Assembly: GCA_028564925.1 (NCBI GenBank) | Contig: CM053032.1 | Location: forward strand, 114,259,490 to 114,323,489 | Direction: 5' to 3' | Length of the DNA stretch: 64,000 nt | Source of the DNA: Lithobates sylvaticus | Lineage: Eukaryota; Chordata; Amphibia; Anura; Ranidae | Shown here: piece after piece, positions 42,326-52,113 of the stretch | How positions within the stretch are numbered: position 1 is the stretch's first letter | How the letters are laid out: every line of letters starts with the position of its first letter | The notes under the pieces: model-generated | What the model was told of the DNA's origin: nothing | Database searches by the model: none | What the model saw: only the letters and a program-made list of their open reading frames with translations | Position numbers and translations under genes: made by a program

Positions 42326-42960
42326 CTTGCCAGTGATTTCCTGTTTGTAAGACTGGCTGCTATTCCTCAGATTTCCCTCAGCCACCGGTCTTGGCATAGT
42401 CCATTTGTAGTTCTATCTACAGCAAGCGGGAATGTACTTCCATCCCTTCTTGTTGTAGTGGGAGGCTGTGAATCCGAGACCGCCGGTCTGTACCAGCCAT
42501 GGAGGCCGTTCAGACCTTGTCCTAAAAATGACCTCACCCATGGGCTGCTCTGAAGGCTGCATCTGTGTGTAACTGCGCTGCTTGCGAAACAGTTTCACAT
42601 GCAGCAGATTGTGAGACTTGCAAGAGCTGCCAAGTGTGAAACTGACAGGTAATATAACTGCACTCCAGGGAGAAGACCAGCTGTCAAAATAAAGCGGTGA
42701 TCCCCGGGGTGGGCGGGTCCGAGCAGCTATCAAACACCAGTCAATGGGATGATGGCTGGGTGGGTTGCTATGTTTGTGGCTCCGCCCCCTTTTGTAAGCA
42801 ACCCAATCATTGGCTGGTGTTTGATAGCTTCTCGGTTTCACCCACCCCCGACATCGTGGCTTCATTTTGACAGCTGGTTTTCTCCATGCAAGCAGTTATA
42901 TTACCTGTCTCTGAGAGGCTCTCACTGTCTGCTGCATGTAAACTCCCCCTCTCCTGTCAG
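42326..42960. repeat. Foldback segment of the TTAA element
   Basis: After the LINE tail, 42580-42760 and 42780-42950 are inverted copies: ACAGGTAATATAACTGC versus GCAGTTATATTACCTGT, CCAGCTGTCAAAAT versus ATTTTGACAGCTGG, and AGCTATCAAACACCAG versus CTGGTGTTTGATAGCT. Together they form a long hairpin with a small loop. Non-coding. Confidence 0.8.
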
Positions 42961-42964
42961 AGCC

Positions 42965-43350
42965 CATCAATGCTGCCTATCAGTGGTACCCATCGGTGCT
43001 GCCAATCTGTGCCAATCAGTGCCCATCAATGGTGCCAATCAGTGCCCATCAATGGTGCCAATCAGTGCCCATCAATCAATGCCTATCAGTGCTGCCAATT
43101 AGTGTCACCTATCGGTGCCAATCAGTACTGCCAATTAGTGCCCATCAATGCTGGCAATCAGTGTTGCCTATCAGTGCAAGTGTCCATCAATGCCCATCAG
43201 TGCTGCCAGTCAGTGCCACCTATTAGTGCCAATCAGTGCTCAAAGCTGCCAATCGGTACTGTCAATCAGTTCTGCCAATTAGTGCCACTTAGCAGTGCCA
43301 ATCCGTACTGCCAGTGTCTCATCAGTGCTGCCAATCAGTGCTGCTAATCA
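42965..43350. repeat. TGCCAATCAGTGCCCATCAA minisatellite
   Basis: Short degenerate repeats built on CAATCAGTGC and CATCAATG words, about 11-22 bp per unit. Translated frames give repeated CQSVPISA-like strings, which are an effect of the repeat, not a protein. Confidence 0.85.
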
Positions 43351-43845
43351 GGGATGGTGAGGGGATATCATGTGACTACAGTTCAGCAATGATTAAATAA
43401 AGCATGTAAGGGCTATATGTTTATCTGCTGTTCTGGCTAGAGGGGGAGAGATTGCAGCCACAGCGAGAAAAACTGAAAACCTAGAGGAGGGAAAATTCAA
43501 TGTTTAATAAAAGTAGACTACATAGAATGAACTAAACATTTTGCATATGCATGCTTTTACATTCCTAATAATTTCACCTTACTGTCTGTGTTGTGCTGAG
43601 TAGTTTTGCTGGAGAATGAGGGAGTGTTCTTTAAGTTGAAGTAGGCAAGTTTAAACTTAACATGTACAGGCCTAGTGTACCCACCCACATTCACTGCAAT
43701 TCCCAAAGGTTCATGGGAAATGTAGTTCCCTTTCTTGTAAAGAGAGAGGAGAGGATATGATGTAATCACTGTTGTAACACCTCCTCCTTGGCAGAATAGA
43801 TGCTGGCATATTTTGAATTGGAGAGACGATGTCCTGAAAATTCAG
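43351..43845. other. Remainder of TTAA element, no gene
   Basis: Unique AT-rich sequence. The stretch CCCAAAGGTTCATGGGAAATGTAG near 43695 is a word common in vertebrate repeats. No coding signal. Confidence 0.4.
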
Positions 43846-43848
43846 TTA

Positions 43849-44235
43849 TGCCGCGTACACACGGTCGTAATTCTCGTCGGAAAACGCTCTGATGGTTTTC
43901 CCGTCGGAATTCCGACGGAATTTCGCTCAAACTGTCTTGCCTACACACGGTCACACCAAATTCCGATGGTCAATAACACCACGCCTTAAAAAACGTTTGA
44001 CTGCACTATAAAAGGGAAGTTTAATGCTTCTGAGCATGCGTCAAATTGTTTCCGAGCATGCGTTTGGAATTTTGCGTGTCGGAATTGCATACACACGATC
44101 GGAAAATCTGATAGAAAGGTTTTCCGTCGGAAAAATTAAGAACAGGTTCTCAATCCAAAGTCCGTTAGAAATTCCGACAGAAAAAGCTCCCATCGGACTG
44201 TTTCCATCGGAAATTCCAACCGTGTGTACGCGGCA
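43849..44235. mobile_element. Harbinger-type MITE
   Basis: A 387-bp element with ends TGCCGCGTACACACGGT and ACCGTGTGTACGCGGCA and TSD TTA (43846-43848 and 44236-44238). The ends match those of the Harbinger at 3555 in pattern (TGCCnCRTACACAC). Inner TCGGAAA/TTTCCGA words make much of it self-complementary. Non-coding. Confidence 0.88.
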
Positions 44236-44345
44236 TTAGACTTTTCTCTTCAATGGTAAGGAATTTCACAAATGTATTAACTGCTTAGTGTTTTGTGTAG
44301 GAGGTGTACTAATGGGGGATTTTTTGCCGATCCTGGAGTTCTGCT

Positions 44346-45231
44346 TTAAATTTATGCGGAATGAGGGACCTTCGAGGGGTATATGGGGAGTTTCCAATGG
44401 ATGCCTGGAGATACCAGCAATTTATAGCACTTTTGTACCACTCACCTAAGGGACATTAGAATGGCAGAACCCCTCACCGATTTTGAATCCCTTTGGTATA
44501 AACCGCTTACAGATAGAGGCTTGCAATCTACCTCTTATAAATTGCTGAATAAACGTAATGTATCGACAGGCCTTAGATTTTTCAGAGAGTGGGAAACTGA
44601 GCTGGACCACCATTTTACACATTTACAGAAAAAGAATATGCTAAGACTGGCACATTCGTGTTCGATATGTACTAAAATACAGGAGACTAACTATAAATTC
44701 CTCTGTAGGTGGTAAAGGGTCCCAAAAATGTTGGATATTGCATACCCCTCAGCCTCGGACAGATGTTGGCGGAGCTGCAGGCTACAGGGATCCCATATCC
44801 ATATTTGGTAGGAGTGCCCCAAGATCAGGCCATTCTGGGTAGAGCTTAGGAACTTCATATCTGAAATAACCACGGTCTTCAGCATGACCCTGGGCATTGC
44901 CTTTTTCATGGCACTCAAAGCTCCACCAGGTCATATAATAAGAGTTTAGTCCCACACCCGTTAGACGTAGCTAAAGGACTAATTCTGTTATTTTGGAAAA
45001 AATCACAAGTGCCTACTATAGAACATTGGGTGAAACAGGTTAACAATATTCTGGAAGATGAGAAATGGGTTTGCACTTATAGTGATAGACTTGAAGAGTT
45101 CCATGTTAAATGGGAACCATAGGAACAAGGGGATATTAAACTGCAAACGCAGGTGCTGATTCTGCGTCAATGCAGTTTTTACCCACAAGACTTTTGGAAA
45201 AAAGTTGGACTATCTCGGTACTTATAATGGG
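44346..45231 (+). pseudogene. L1a ORF2 C-terminal region
   Basis: Reads FPMDAWRYQQFIALLYHSPKG, then in a shifted frame from about 44461 LTDFESLWYKPLTDRGLQ and ICTKIQETNYKFLCRW, and later a zinc-knuckle-like region (DRCWRSCRLQGSHIHIW). These correspond to the carboxyl end of L1/Tx1 ORF2 and align with L1b 30596-30200. At least three lesions. It ends at the PLE-like insert. Confidence 0.75.
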
Positions 45232-45779
45232 TCAATGAATACATAGAATAGAGGAAAATAATAACAAAGGATATTTAATAGAAAAACACATACATGAATA
45301 AAAAGTGTACAATGTACAGATCAATTCAGTTATTTATAAAGTCAGCTCATAACCACTCCTAAACATATATAGAACAAAACAGATGAGTGCTGGGCTTGCC
45401 CGCAAACTTCGCATTTGCCTAAATGTAGAGGGATGATTCCTCGACCGGTTTTGCGGTCTAGCCGCTTCTTCAGGAGTAATGTCTGGAATAGATTGTATAT
45501 TTAAATAGACAGCATAAACACAGCCGAATAAATTTTGAATACAAACATTTTATACATAATTACACAATAAAGTGGACCAGCTCACCAATGCAGGTGGAGA
45601 CACCATCCAGCGGAACCCAATAATTGCCTCCCCCGGCGGATGTTTTTTTTTTTGATGGAACAGGCTCTGACATTAGAAAGGAATATTTGTTACAATTAAT
45701 GTACCCATTGATAATAGGGTAATACCACCGGGTGTAAAGGGGTTGAGATAATGATGTGAAGGAAAGATCCAAGAGATTA

Positions 45780-46225
45780 TTCATAAAGAATGAATAAAAG
45801 AAGAAAAAAGAAAATATAGAAGAAAAAAGGAAAAATAGGGGAAAGGGGAAAAGAAAATTGGGGACGAACATGAGTGGGGAAATGAAGAGGAAGGAAAGGA
45901 GAAAAGGGAAAGAATGGGAGAAGGGAGGAATGAAAAGGGGGAGTGAGGGGGGAGGGGAAGAAGGGGATGGGAAAGATAAGGAAGGAAGGAAAAATAGGGC
46001 AAGGATTGAGGGGTTGGGGAAAGAAGGAAAAGTAAGGGATGGGGGAGAAGAAAGGGAAAAATATATATGAGGGGAAAAAGGGGAAGGGAGAAAGGGAGGA
46101 AGGGAAAAGGGGAAAAAAAGGGGATAAAAGGATGAAGAAATGGAGGGGGGGGGGGGGGGAATGGGACAGTGTAAGGACTGTGAAAAGAAAGGAAATAATA
46201 AAGAAGAGGAAGCCAAGGATTAGGA
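45780..46225 (+). repeat. Near-pure purine tract
   Basis: About 440 bases of almost only A and G on the + strand, mostly GGGAAAAG/GAAGGGA words with a 14-G run near 46146. Long open frames on the other strand here (LPPSLPLFIPP-type) are composition artefacts. Confidence 0.9.
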
Positions 46226-46447
46226 TGAAAAGGATATAAAAACCCAATTCTACCTTAGAATAATACCACACACCACAGTAAAGTTCAGAAAAATAGGACC
46301 AGAACCAACACCTCAACACCACTAATTACAAAGGTTTTTTATATAATAAGAGGACTCACAATAGGTAATGTCAGGCCAGATTAAGATGCAGGAGCTTCAG
46401 GGATTAGCTGCATGGTATGGTGCTTGATTTTTTCATGGTATGGTACT

Positions 46448-46798
46448 GGGCGGCACAGTGGTGTAGTGGTTAGCACTCTCACCTAGCAGTAAGAAGGGTC
46501 GCTGGTTCAAATCCCAACCACGACACTACCTGCCTGGAGTTTGCATGTTCTCCCTGTGTCTGCGTGGGTTTCCTCCGGGTACTCCGGTTTCCTCCCACAA
46601 TCCAAAGACATGCAGGTAGGTTAATTGGCTTCTGTCCAAAAATTGGCCCTAGTATATGAATGGGGACCTTGGATTGTGGGCTCCTTGAGGGTAGGGACTG
46701 ATGTGAGTGTGCAATGTATGGGGATAGGGACAACTGTAGACGCTCACTCAGGTTGAACTGGATGGACTGATGTCTTTATTCAACCTTACTAACTATGA
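46448..46798 (+). mobile_element. tRNA-derived SINE
   Basis: The head has a polymerase III A box (GTGTAGTGGTTAGC, about 46461) and B box (GGTTCAAATCC, about 46504). The body has GGAGTTTGCATGTTCTCCC and GTGGGTTTCCTCCGGGTAC. The tail GTTGAACTGGATGG ... CCTTACTAACTATG resembles the 3' tail of the CR1/L2-type LINE at 42285-42324. It is a well-preserved copy. Confidence 0.85.
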
Positions 46799-47206
46799 AA
46801 CTATGGTATAAGATTTAACCAAAATTGAATAAATAAAGGCCTAGGAAGGCCTATAGTTTTATGCTTCGATCTTGTAAGATATCTAGAAGGCAGAACATAA
46901 ATTTCAATTGGACAAATAGTCCTTCCTACAATATTTGAGGGGGTTATTAACAACAATGAGGATTAGTACCCACCTAGCAGCTCAGCATCCACGATTGGCT
47001 CCGCACCTGTATCGTTCCGTTTGCTCAATGGCGGTGTAGTAACCACTGCCATATAAGCACCCCAACCCATGACGTCAGACTCCGCCACAGGTGCGGCATA
47101 TGTTGATATCAGGGGTCAGCCTGTCTGCGTAGCTAGGTGGGAGGGTCAGCGCAAAGATGCGCACCAGTCAGACCGGCCCGCAGATCATATGACGCGGCTC
47201 AATGGG

Positions 47207-48284
47207 AACCATGAATTTATCATAGCCTAGTTAATGGGGGGGGGGGGGGTACAGTCTCCCATTGCTGGAAGGGGAAATTTTAATGTTAAACTTCTGTTTG
47301 GTGTGTATTTGGGATTCTTTAGTTTACTTTGCCGCGTTAGAGATCTATGGACCACCACCCTTATTTCCTTTTTCTTAATGATCAGTTGAACGCCATAACC
47401 ACTTGCCGACCACCGCATGTACATTTACGTTAGCAGAATGGCACAGCTGGGCAAATGGGCATACAAATACGTCCCTTTGAATTTGCCACTGTGTGGCCAC
47501 GTGCATGCCGCACGTGCAACCCTGCCGGGTGCTCCGTCAGTATGATTGCGGGTCCCGCGGACTCTATGCCCGCGGGGATACCCGCGATTGCCTCACGGAG
47601 CTAAAGAACGGGGAGATGCTAATGTAAACAAGCATCTCCCCATTCTACCTAGTGACACTGTCACTGATCATAGCTCCCTGTAATTAGGAGCTATGATCAG
47701 TGAAGTGTCATTTGTAGCCATGCCCCCTAACAGTTAGAATCACTCCCCTGGACACAATTAACTAGCCCCCCTAGTGGTTAACCCCTTCACTGCCAGTCTA
47801 ATTTTTACAGTAATCCGTGCAATTTTATAGCACTGATTGCTGAATGACAATGGTCCGATGTGTCCGCCATAATGTCGCAGGCAAAAAAAAATAAAAAAAA
47901 TCGCAGATCGCCGCCATTACTAGTAAAAAAAATTATTAATAAAAATGCCATAAAACTAACTCCTATTTTGTAGACGCTATAACTTTTGCGCAAACCAATC
48001 AATAAACGCCTTTTGCTATTTTTTTTACCAAAAATATGTAGAAGAATATGTATCGGCCTAACCTGAGGGAAAAAAAAAAAAAGGACGCCAATTTTGTTTG
48101 GGAGCAACATCGCACGACCGCGCAATTGTCAATTAAATCGACGCAGTGCAGAATTGCAAAAAGTGCTCTGGTCTTTGGCCAGCCAAATGGTCTGGGGCTT
48201 AAGTGGTTAAGGATTGGTAATGGTGTTTTGTTTTTTTCATTTGTTTGTATAAATATTAGCATAAATAAAGATTATAAAAAAAAA
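47207..48284 (+). other. L1a 3' UTR, split by a MITE
   Basis: 47207-47397 and 48208-48284. It includes a G-run (47236-47248), GAACGCCATA|AGGATTGG across the MITE, AATAAA at 48263-48268 and the A tail ending at 48284. Non-coding. Confidence 0.6.
47398..48207. mobile_element. TA-flanked MITE
   Basis: About 810 bp. It starts ACCACTTGCCGACC and ends GGGGCTTAAGTGGT, with TA on both sides (47396-47397 and 48208-48209). The body has inverted words CAAGCATCTCCCC/GGGGAGATGCT... and AGCTCCCTGTAATTAGGAGCT. I recognise it as a repeat type common in ranid DNA. Superfamily not established; a TA target would fit Tc1/mariner. Confidence 0.7.
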
Positions 48285-49345
48285 GGGCCAACACCCTTAA
48301 AAATACCATTGCCCAGAGTAAATTAAAATCTCAGAATAGAGTTCACTCCATGGATATCCGGTCCTATTTTTCATCAAAGGTTATAGTCCAGTGTCGCGAG
48401 AGAGGGTGTTTTAACATGCCAGTTTATTTCTCATGGCAAATCCACCCTCTCTGGCAATAACAGTCAGAATTTCACCATAAAACTGTTAATCACTTGCTCG
48501 TCAGAATACGTAGTGTACGTGTTGCGGTGCTCTTGTAATTTATTATAAGTGGGCCGCATACACTGCGTAAACACTGAAGGTTCATTAAAGGTGGATGCAA
48601 TAAAGGACAGTGTGCCTCAACATTTTTTGTTATACCACAAGAACGTCAAATGTCTAGAAGTCGTGGCTATCGAGCACATCTCGGACAGTACTTTAACCGA
48701 AAAACAAAAGATATGCCATGCTTTAAAAGAGGGAGGTATTTTGGGTTTTTAACCTGAATACTCTATCTCCCAATGGTTTAAATAAAGAATTAGAGACACA
48801 CAGTATATTATATGAGAGTCCATGGTCATTTTATATTCAATCGCTAAGGTCCCCTTCTGATTCCTTTGTTTTGCTTTTGTTCTGTGTTTTTTGGTATTGC
48901 TCCAAACTATGCTGTTTTGATTAAATTATTGTTCATAAAAGTATTACTTGGGGCATCATATCACAATAGCTCTGCTTCTCCAAAAGAATATTTATCAACC
49001 TTACTGTAATTATCATTTTATTTATTTAATTTAGATAATTTACATTATGTCTTTTTTATTGTATGTTTTTTTTTCAAATGTGTGTGTTTTTTTTTGAATT
49101 GTGTATGTATTTCACTGGTGATCATAATTAATGTCTTGTTTCAATTACCTTTTCAAATTTTACACATGAGCCCCTTCATTTACCATTCTAGTTCCCTCCC
49201 TCAATTTCCAGCCCTTTCCCCTTAAAAACCCTTGAGTGGTCCACCATGTCACATGACTTGATAAGTTGCAGGCGCGCAAAAGGTGCTGTCATTGTGACGG
49301 GACCAGCTACTGGCTTGCGTTCCATTGGTCCACCATTCACAGAAA
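48285..49345 (+). pseudogene. Penelope-like element remnant, C-terminal part
   Basis: From about 48570 the + strand reads VPQHFLLYHKNVKCLEVVAI then, with one frame change near 48748, LNTLSPNGLNKELE. The HF..H, VIEHV-like and TLSPNGLN blocks are typical of the tail of PLE proteins after the GIY-YIG nuclease (compare MAPKGLNEDVEL in the PLE at 60795). Downstream to 49345 is T-rich 3' UTR-like DNA. Since L1a ends at 48284 directly before it, L1a may have inserted into this PLE. Confidence 0.55.
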
Positions 49346-49350
49346 CTCCC

Positions 49351-49914
49351 TGTGACGGATCCTGTACTCAAGGTGTCCGCCGTAAATGCTTCCTAAGTCC
49401 TGGAACATGAGTCCAATGGATCTGGTTATAGGAACCCCCAAGAATTAGACAGCACTAGTTCTTGAGGTACATCAGGAATGCTTTATTTGACATTTCACAC
49501 ACACATATATATAGCCAGATGACTAAAAGCTAACCTAATTAGCATGAGCTAATTATCTTAATCATTGACCCAGACTAGTTGACTGGCTGAAAAGACTTTT
49601 CAGGGTCAGACTTTAAGGCTCCTAGTTAATTGGAATGACTATTCAACAGACATTACCATAAACCTTAGCACAGGGCTAATTAGCACAACAACATTGTGTG
49701 GAATACACCTTACAAGCCAGACCAGCCTCATTTACACAACAGACAGGTGGCTTGAGTTCATGACATTAGCATCTGAAAGCTTGTGTCCCATTCAGTCTAT
49801 TGCTAATGCCAAATGCATATACAGAGAGTGTGTCTTGGGGGGCCCGTAATCAGTTGGCAGGAGGCTCGCATGTAGTCCTCTCAAAAAGCCTGTGTCCCGG
49901 CTAGGTCTGTCACA
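49351..49914 (-). repeat. 3' LTR (minus-strand element)
   Basis: 564 bp; holds a TATATATATG-type box and an AATAAA signal on the minus strand near 49485-49515. Confidence 0.9.
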
Positions 49915-50442
49915 TTTCTCCCCTTTCGGCAGGAGACTAACACAGGAGGAGACCCCAGACGGGTTGACTCCGAAGTTAGTCCATAGTTCCAGTCCTCTAA
50001 TGCCTGTACCCACACAGTACCCCAAACAAATTGTTTCAAACAGAGCACTCACCCAGCCAACCTCTGCCTCTCTCAAAGAACATATCTGCCGCTGGGGAGA
50101 GGCCTGGACTGGCCCTTCTCCCTGGAGTCTTTTCAGCCGCTGGAGAGAAGACAGGGTGACTGGGCTCACTCCATCATGCTGTTGGGGATCTGGGCCGACC
50201 GCCCAGCATCCCTGGGTTATACTGGTGGAGACTGAATTCCCATCCACATTTACAGGAAATCTGTCCTGTTTTAGTTGCGGGCAGAGGCCAGCAGCGCTCT
50301 GTTCCGTTGCCAGCAGTTTAGCTGGGCGTAGGAGCTTCCCTACATCATCTGCTCCAGCTAACTGTTGGGGAGAGAGGCCGACTGCCCCAGCTCCCTGGAA
50401 CTCCGCAGCTGTTACCGGTGCTGGGCAGAGGTTGGTAGCACT

Positions 50443-51541
50443 CTACCAGGTTGCCAGCATTTCTGATGGTTTTCTGTTAGTGGAGACCACATGCCCATCC
50501 ACTGACACCAGATCAAGCTGCAGTTGTGAGGTGACAACTGCATTCTCTCCTTGAACTCTGATCTGCAACTCGTGATGGACTGCCACCTCCTCACCCTGGG
50601 CCTCCAGAATTGCTGTAGGTGTGGTGCAAAGGGCTTGGACCCTCTGCTCAGTTACCAGATCTTCAGCTGGAGAAGTTTGTTGTAACTCCATAGATGCTGC
50701 TGGTAGGAAATCACATGTCCCTGTCAGTGTTGTGGGAGAAGGGCCAACTACTTCTTCCCTCAAGAAGGCCGAAGCCACTGTTGGTGCTGGGCAGAAGTTA
50801 GCAGAGTTCTGCCCAATTGTCAGCACTTCCGCTTTGGGGACGACAATCTCCGGAGTTTCCACTGCCGATTCTCTGGCATGCTGCTGAACGTGTTCTAGCA
50901 GTTTCCTGTATGCCCTTTCCAGATGCTGTTCCTTCCTTAACAAATGGTCCAGATCAGGTTTAAGCTCTGCAGACACCGAGCATAGCCTCTCTATATTCTC
51001 GCAGGTCCTCAAGGGTAGGTTCCCCTTCATCGCCAAACACAAAATGATCTGTAAGGCTCTCCCACAGCAATCCAGGGCCTCCAAAGTCATATCCCTCCGG
51101 GGAGCATTCTGTTGTCTCCCCTAAATATCCCTGCTCTGCGTGCCATTGCAGAGCCCGATAACGATTGTCCAGCTCTATCTCCTGCTGGACCAGCCTGTCC
51201 AACTCAGTCACCCATTGCTCCTGGGGCTGCTCTCCCAGGAATGTCATCCGCAATGCCCGTTGGTCACTGGCCCGTTGCTCTTGGGTTGGAAAGAACTTGC
51301 CCTGTTTTATACCAGCGAGCTGGAGGGCTCCAATCCACAGCTCCACCCGAATCTGCTGCCTGAGCTCCAGGTATTCCTCCTCAGACACAGTCCTTGTGTA
51401 TGCTGCAAGGATGATCCGCAGCAGCCCCGGGAACTCTGATGCCAGATCCATATCTCCGCTGGGGTGACCGAAGTCTTCTATCCTGATCTTGGATTCCGGT
51501 GGAGGTTTGGATGTCCCAGACTGCAGGAAGCACAATCCCAC
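50443..51541 (-). pseudogene. Gag-like region of the LTR element (fossil)
   Basis: Minus-strand coding. The first part is acidic and helical (LELRQQIRVELWIGALQLAG, EQWVTELDRLVQQEIELDNR). The later part has a coiled-coil-like stretch (LLRKEQHLERAYRKLLEHVQ) and a Ser/Thr/Val-rich tail. Its place right after the 5' LTR suggests gag. No zinc knuckle or enzymatic motif seen, and I do not recognise the family. Confidence 0.55.
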
Positions 51542-51554
51542 TGCTTGCCAACAA

Positions 51555-52108
51555 TGTGACGGATCCTGTACTCAAGGTGTCCGCCGTAAATGCTTCCTAA
51601 GTCCTGGAACATGAGTCCAATGGATCTGGTTATAGGAACCCCCAAGAATTAGACAGCACTAGTTCTTGAGGTACATCAGGAATGCTTTATTTGACATTTC
51701 ACACACATATATATAGCCAGATGACTAAAAGATAACCTAATTAGCATGAGCTAATTATCTTAATCATTGACCCAGACTAGTTGACTGGCTGAAAAGACTT
51801 TTCAGGGTCAGACTTTAAGGCTCCTAGTTAATTGGAATGACTATTCAACAGACATTACCATAAACCTTAACACAGGGCTAATTAGCACAACAACATTGTG
51901 TGGAATACACCTTACAAGCCAGACCAGCCTCATTTACACAACAGACAGGTGGCTTGAGTTTAGCATCTGACAGCTTGTGTCCCATTCAGTCTATTGCTAA
52001 TGCCAAATGCATATACAGAGAGTGTGTCTTGGGGGGCCCGTAATCAGTTGGCAGGAGGCTCGCATGTAGTCCTCTCAAAAAGCCTGTGTCCCGGCTAGGT
52101 CTGTCACA
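51555..52108 (-). repeat. 5' LTR (minus-strand element)
   Basis: 554 bp; near-identical to 49351-49914. It lacks about 8 bases present in the other LTR near the end of the GGTGGCTTGAGTT block. Confidence 0.9.
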
Positions 52109-52113
52109 CTCCC

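Larger units (their letters stand above)
25065..44345. mobile_element. TTAA-flanked element swollen by later insertions
   Basis: TTAA at 25061-25064 and at 44346-44349 flank inverted ends: AAGAGAACTCCAGGC on the left, and AGCAGAACTCCAGGATCGGC on the right read in reverse complement. L1a lies on both sides. Own sequence is only about 25065-25200 and 42326-44345; the rest is a CR1/L2-type LINE with further insertions. TTAA targeting suggests a piggyBac-type origin, but no transposase is seen. The pairing of these two ends is inference from end match, TSD and the flanking L1a. Confidence 0.65.
45232..47200. mobile_element. PLE-like or unclassified insert
   Basis: Lies between two copies of AATGGG (45226-45231 and 47201-47206), with L1a 3' sequence on both sides. 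It contains CGACCGGTTTTGCGGTCTAG and CTTCTTCAGGAG near 45450, a purine tract and a SINE. The GGTTTTGC...CTTCAGG word pattern resembles the PLE region at 59150. No coding capacity. Boundaries are moderately sure, type is not. Confidence 0.45.
2291..48284 (+). mobile_element. L1-type LINE (L1a), exploded by nested insertions
   Basis: One L1/Tx1-type LINE read on the + strand in pieces: 2291-2365, 2582-3554, 13049-13383, 24798-25064, 44346-45231, 47207-47397 and 48208-48284. ORF2 sequence continues across several of the gaps once one copy of each insert's TSD is removed. Examples are DQHV before 2366 joining KKRIKFWAH after 2581, and EALLCTV before 3555 joining the GLKVGSVEH block after 13045. 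It ends with an AATAAA at 48263-48268 and a short A tail at 48275-48284. The 5' part lies left of the window, beyond the gypsy insert. The reading frame is heavily decayed, which fits its being older than everything inside it. Confidence 0.8.
49351..52108 (-). mobile_element. LTR retrotransposon, gag-like only
   Basis: LTRs at 49351-49914 and 51555-52108, ends TGTGACRG/CYGTCACA, and 5-bp duplication CTCCC (49346-49350 and 52109-52113). A polypurine tract GAAAGGGGAGAAA on the minus strand (49915-49927) fixes the orientation: the left LTR is the 3' one. The inside is about 1.6 kb with gag-like coding only, so this is a non-autonomous family. The LTRs differ by about five bases and two indels by eye (around 1%), so it is young. 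The coding region has about two or three breaks. Confidence 0.9.

Noticed and set aside
42749-43347. Apparent repeat protein (CQSVPISAHQ-type)
   Set aside because: Translation of a short minisatellite; no start, no conserved flanking domain.
45560-46322. Proline/serine/phenylalanine-rich open frames on the minus strand
   Set aside because: They come from a purine/pyrimidine-skewed tract in which stop codons are rare by composition.
46461-46514. A free tRNA gene
   Set aside because: A and B boxes are present, but the sequence does not fold as a tRNA cloverleaf and continues into a SINE body and LINE-like tail.
49792-51575. Long + strand frames across the gag-like region of the second LTR element
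   Set aside because: The polypurine tract and LTR order show that the element is on the minus strand; the + frames are shadows.
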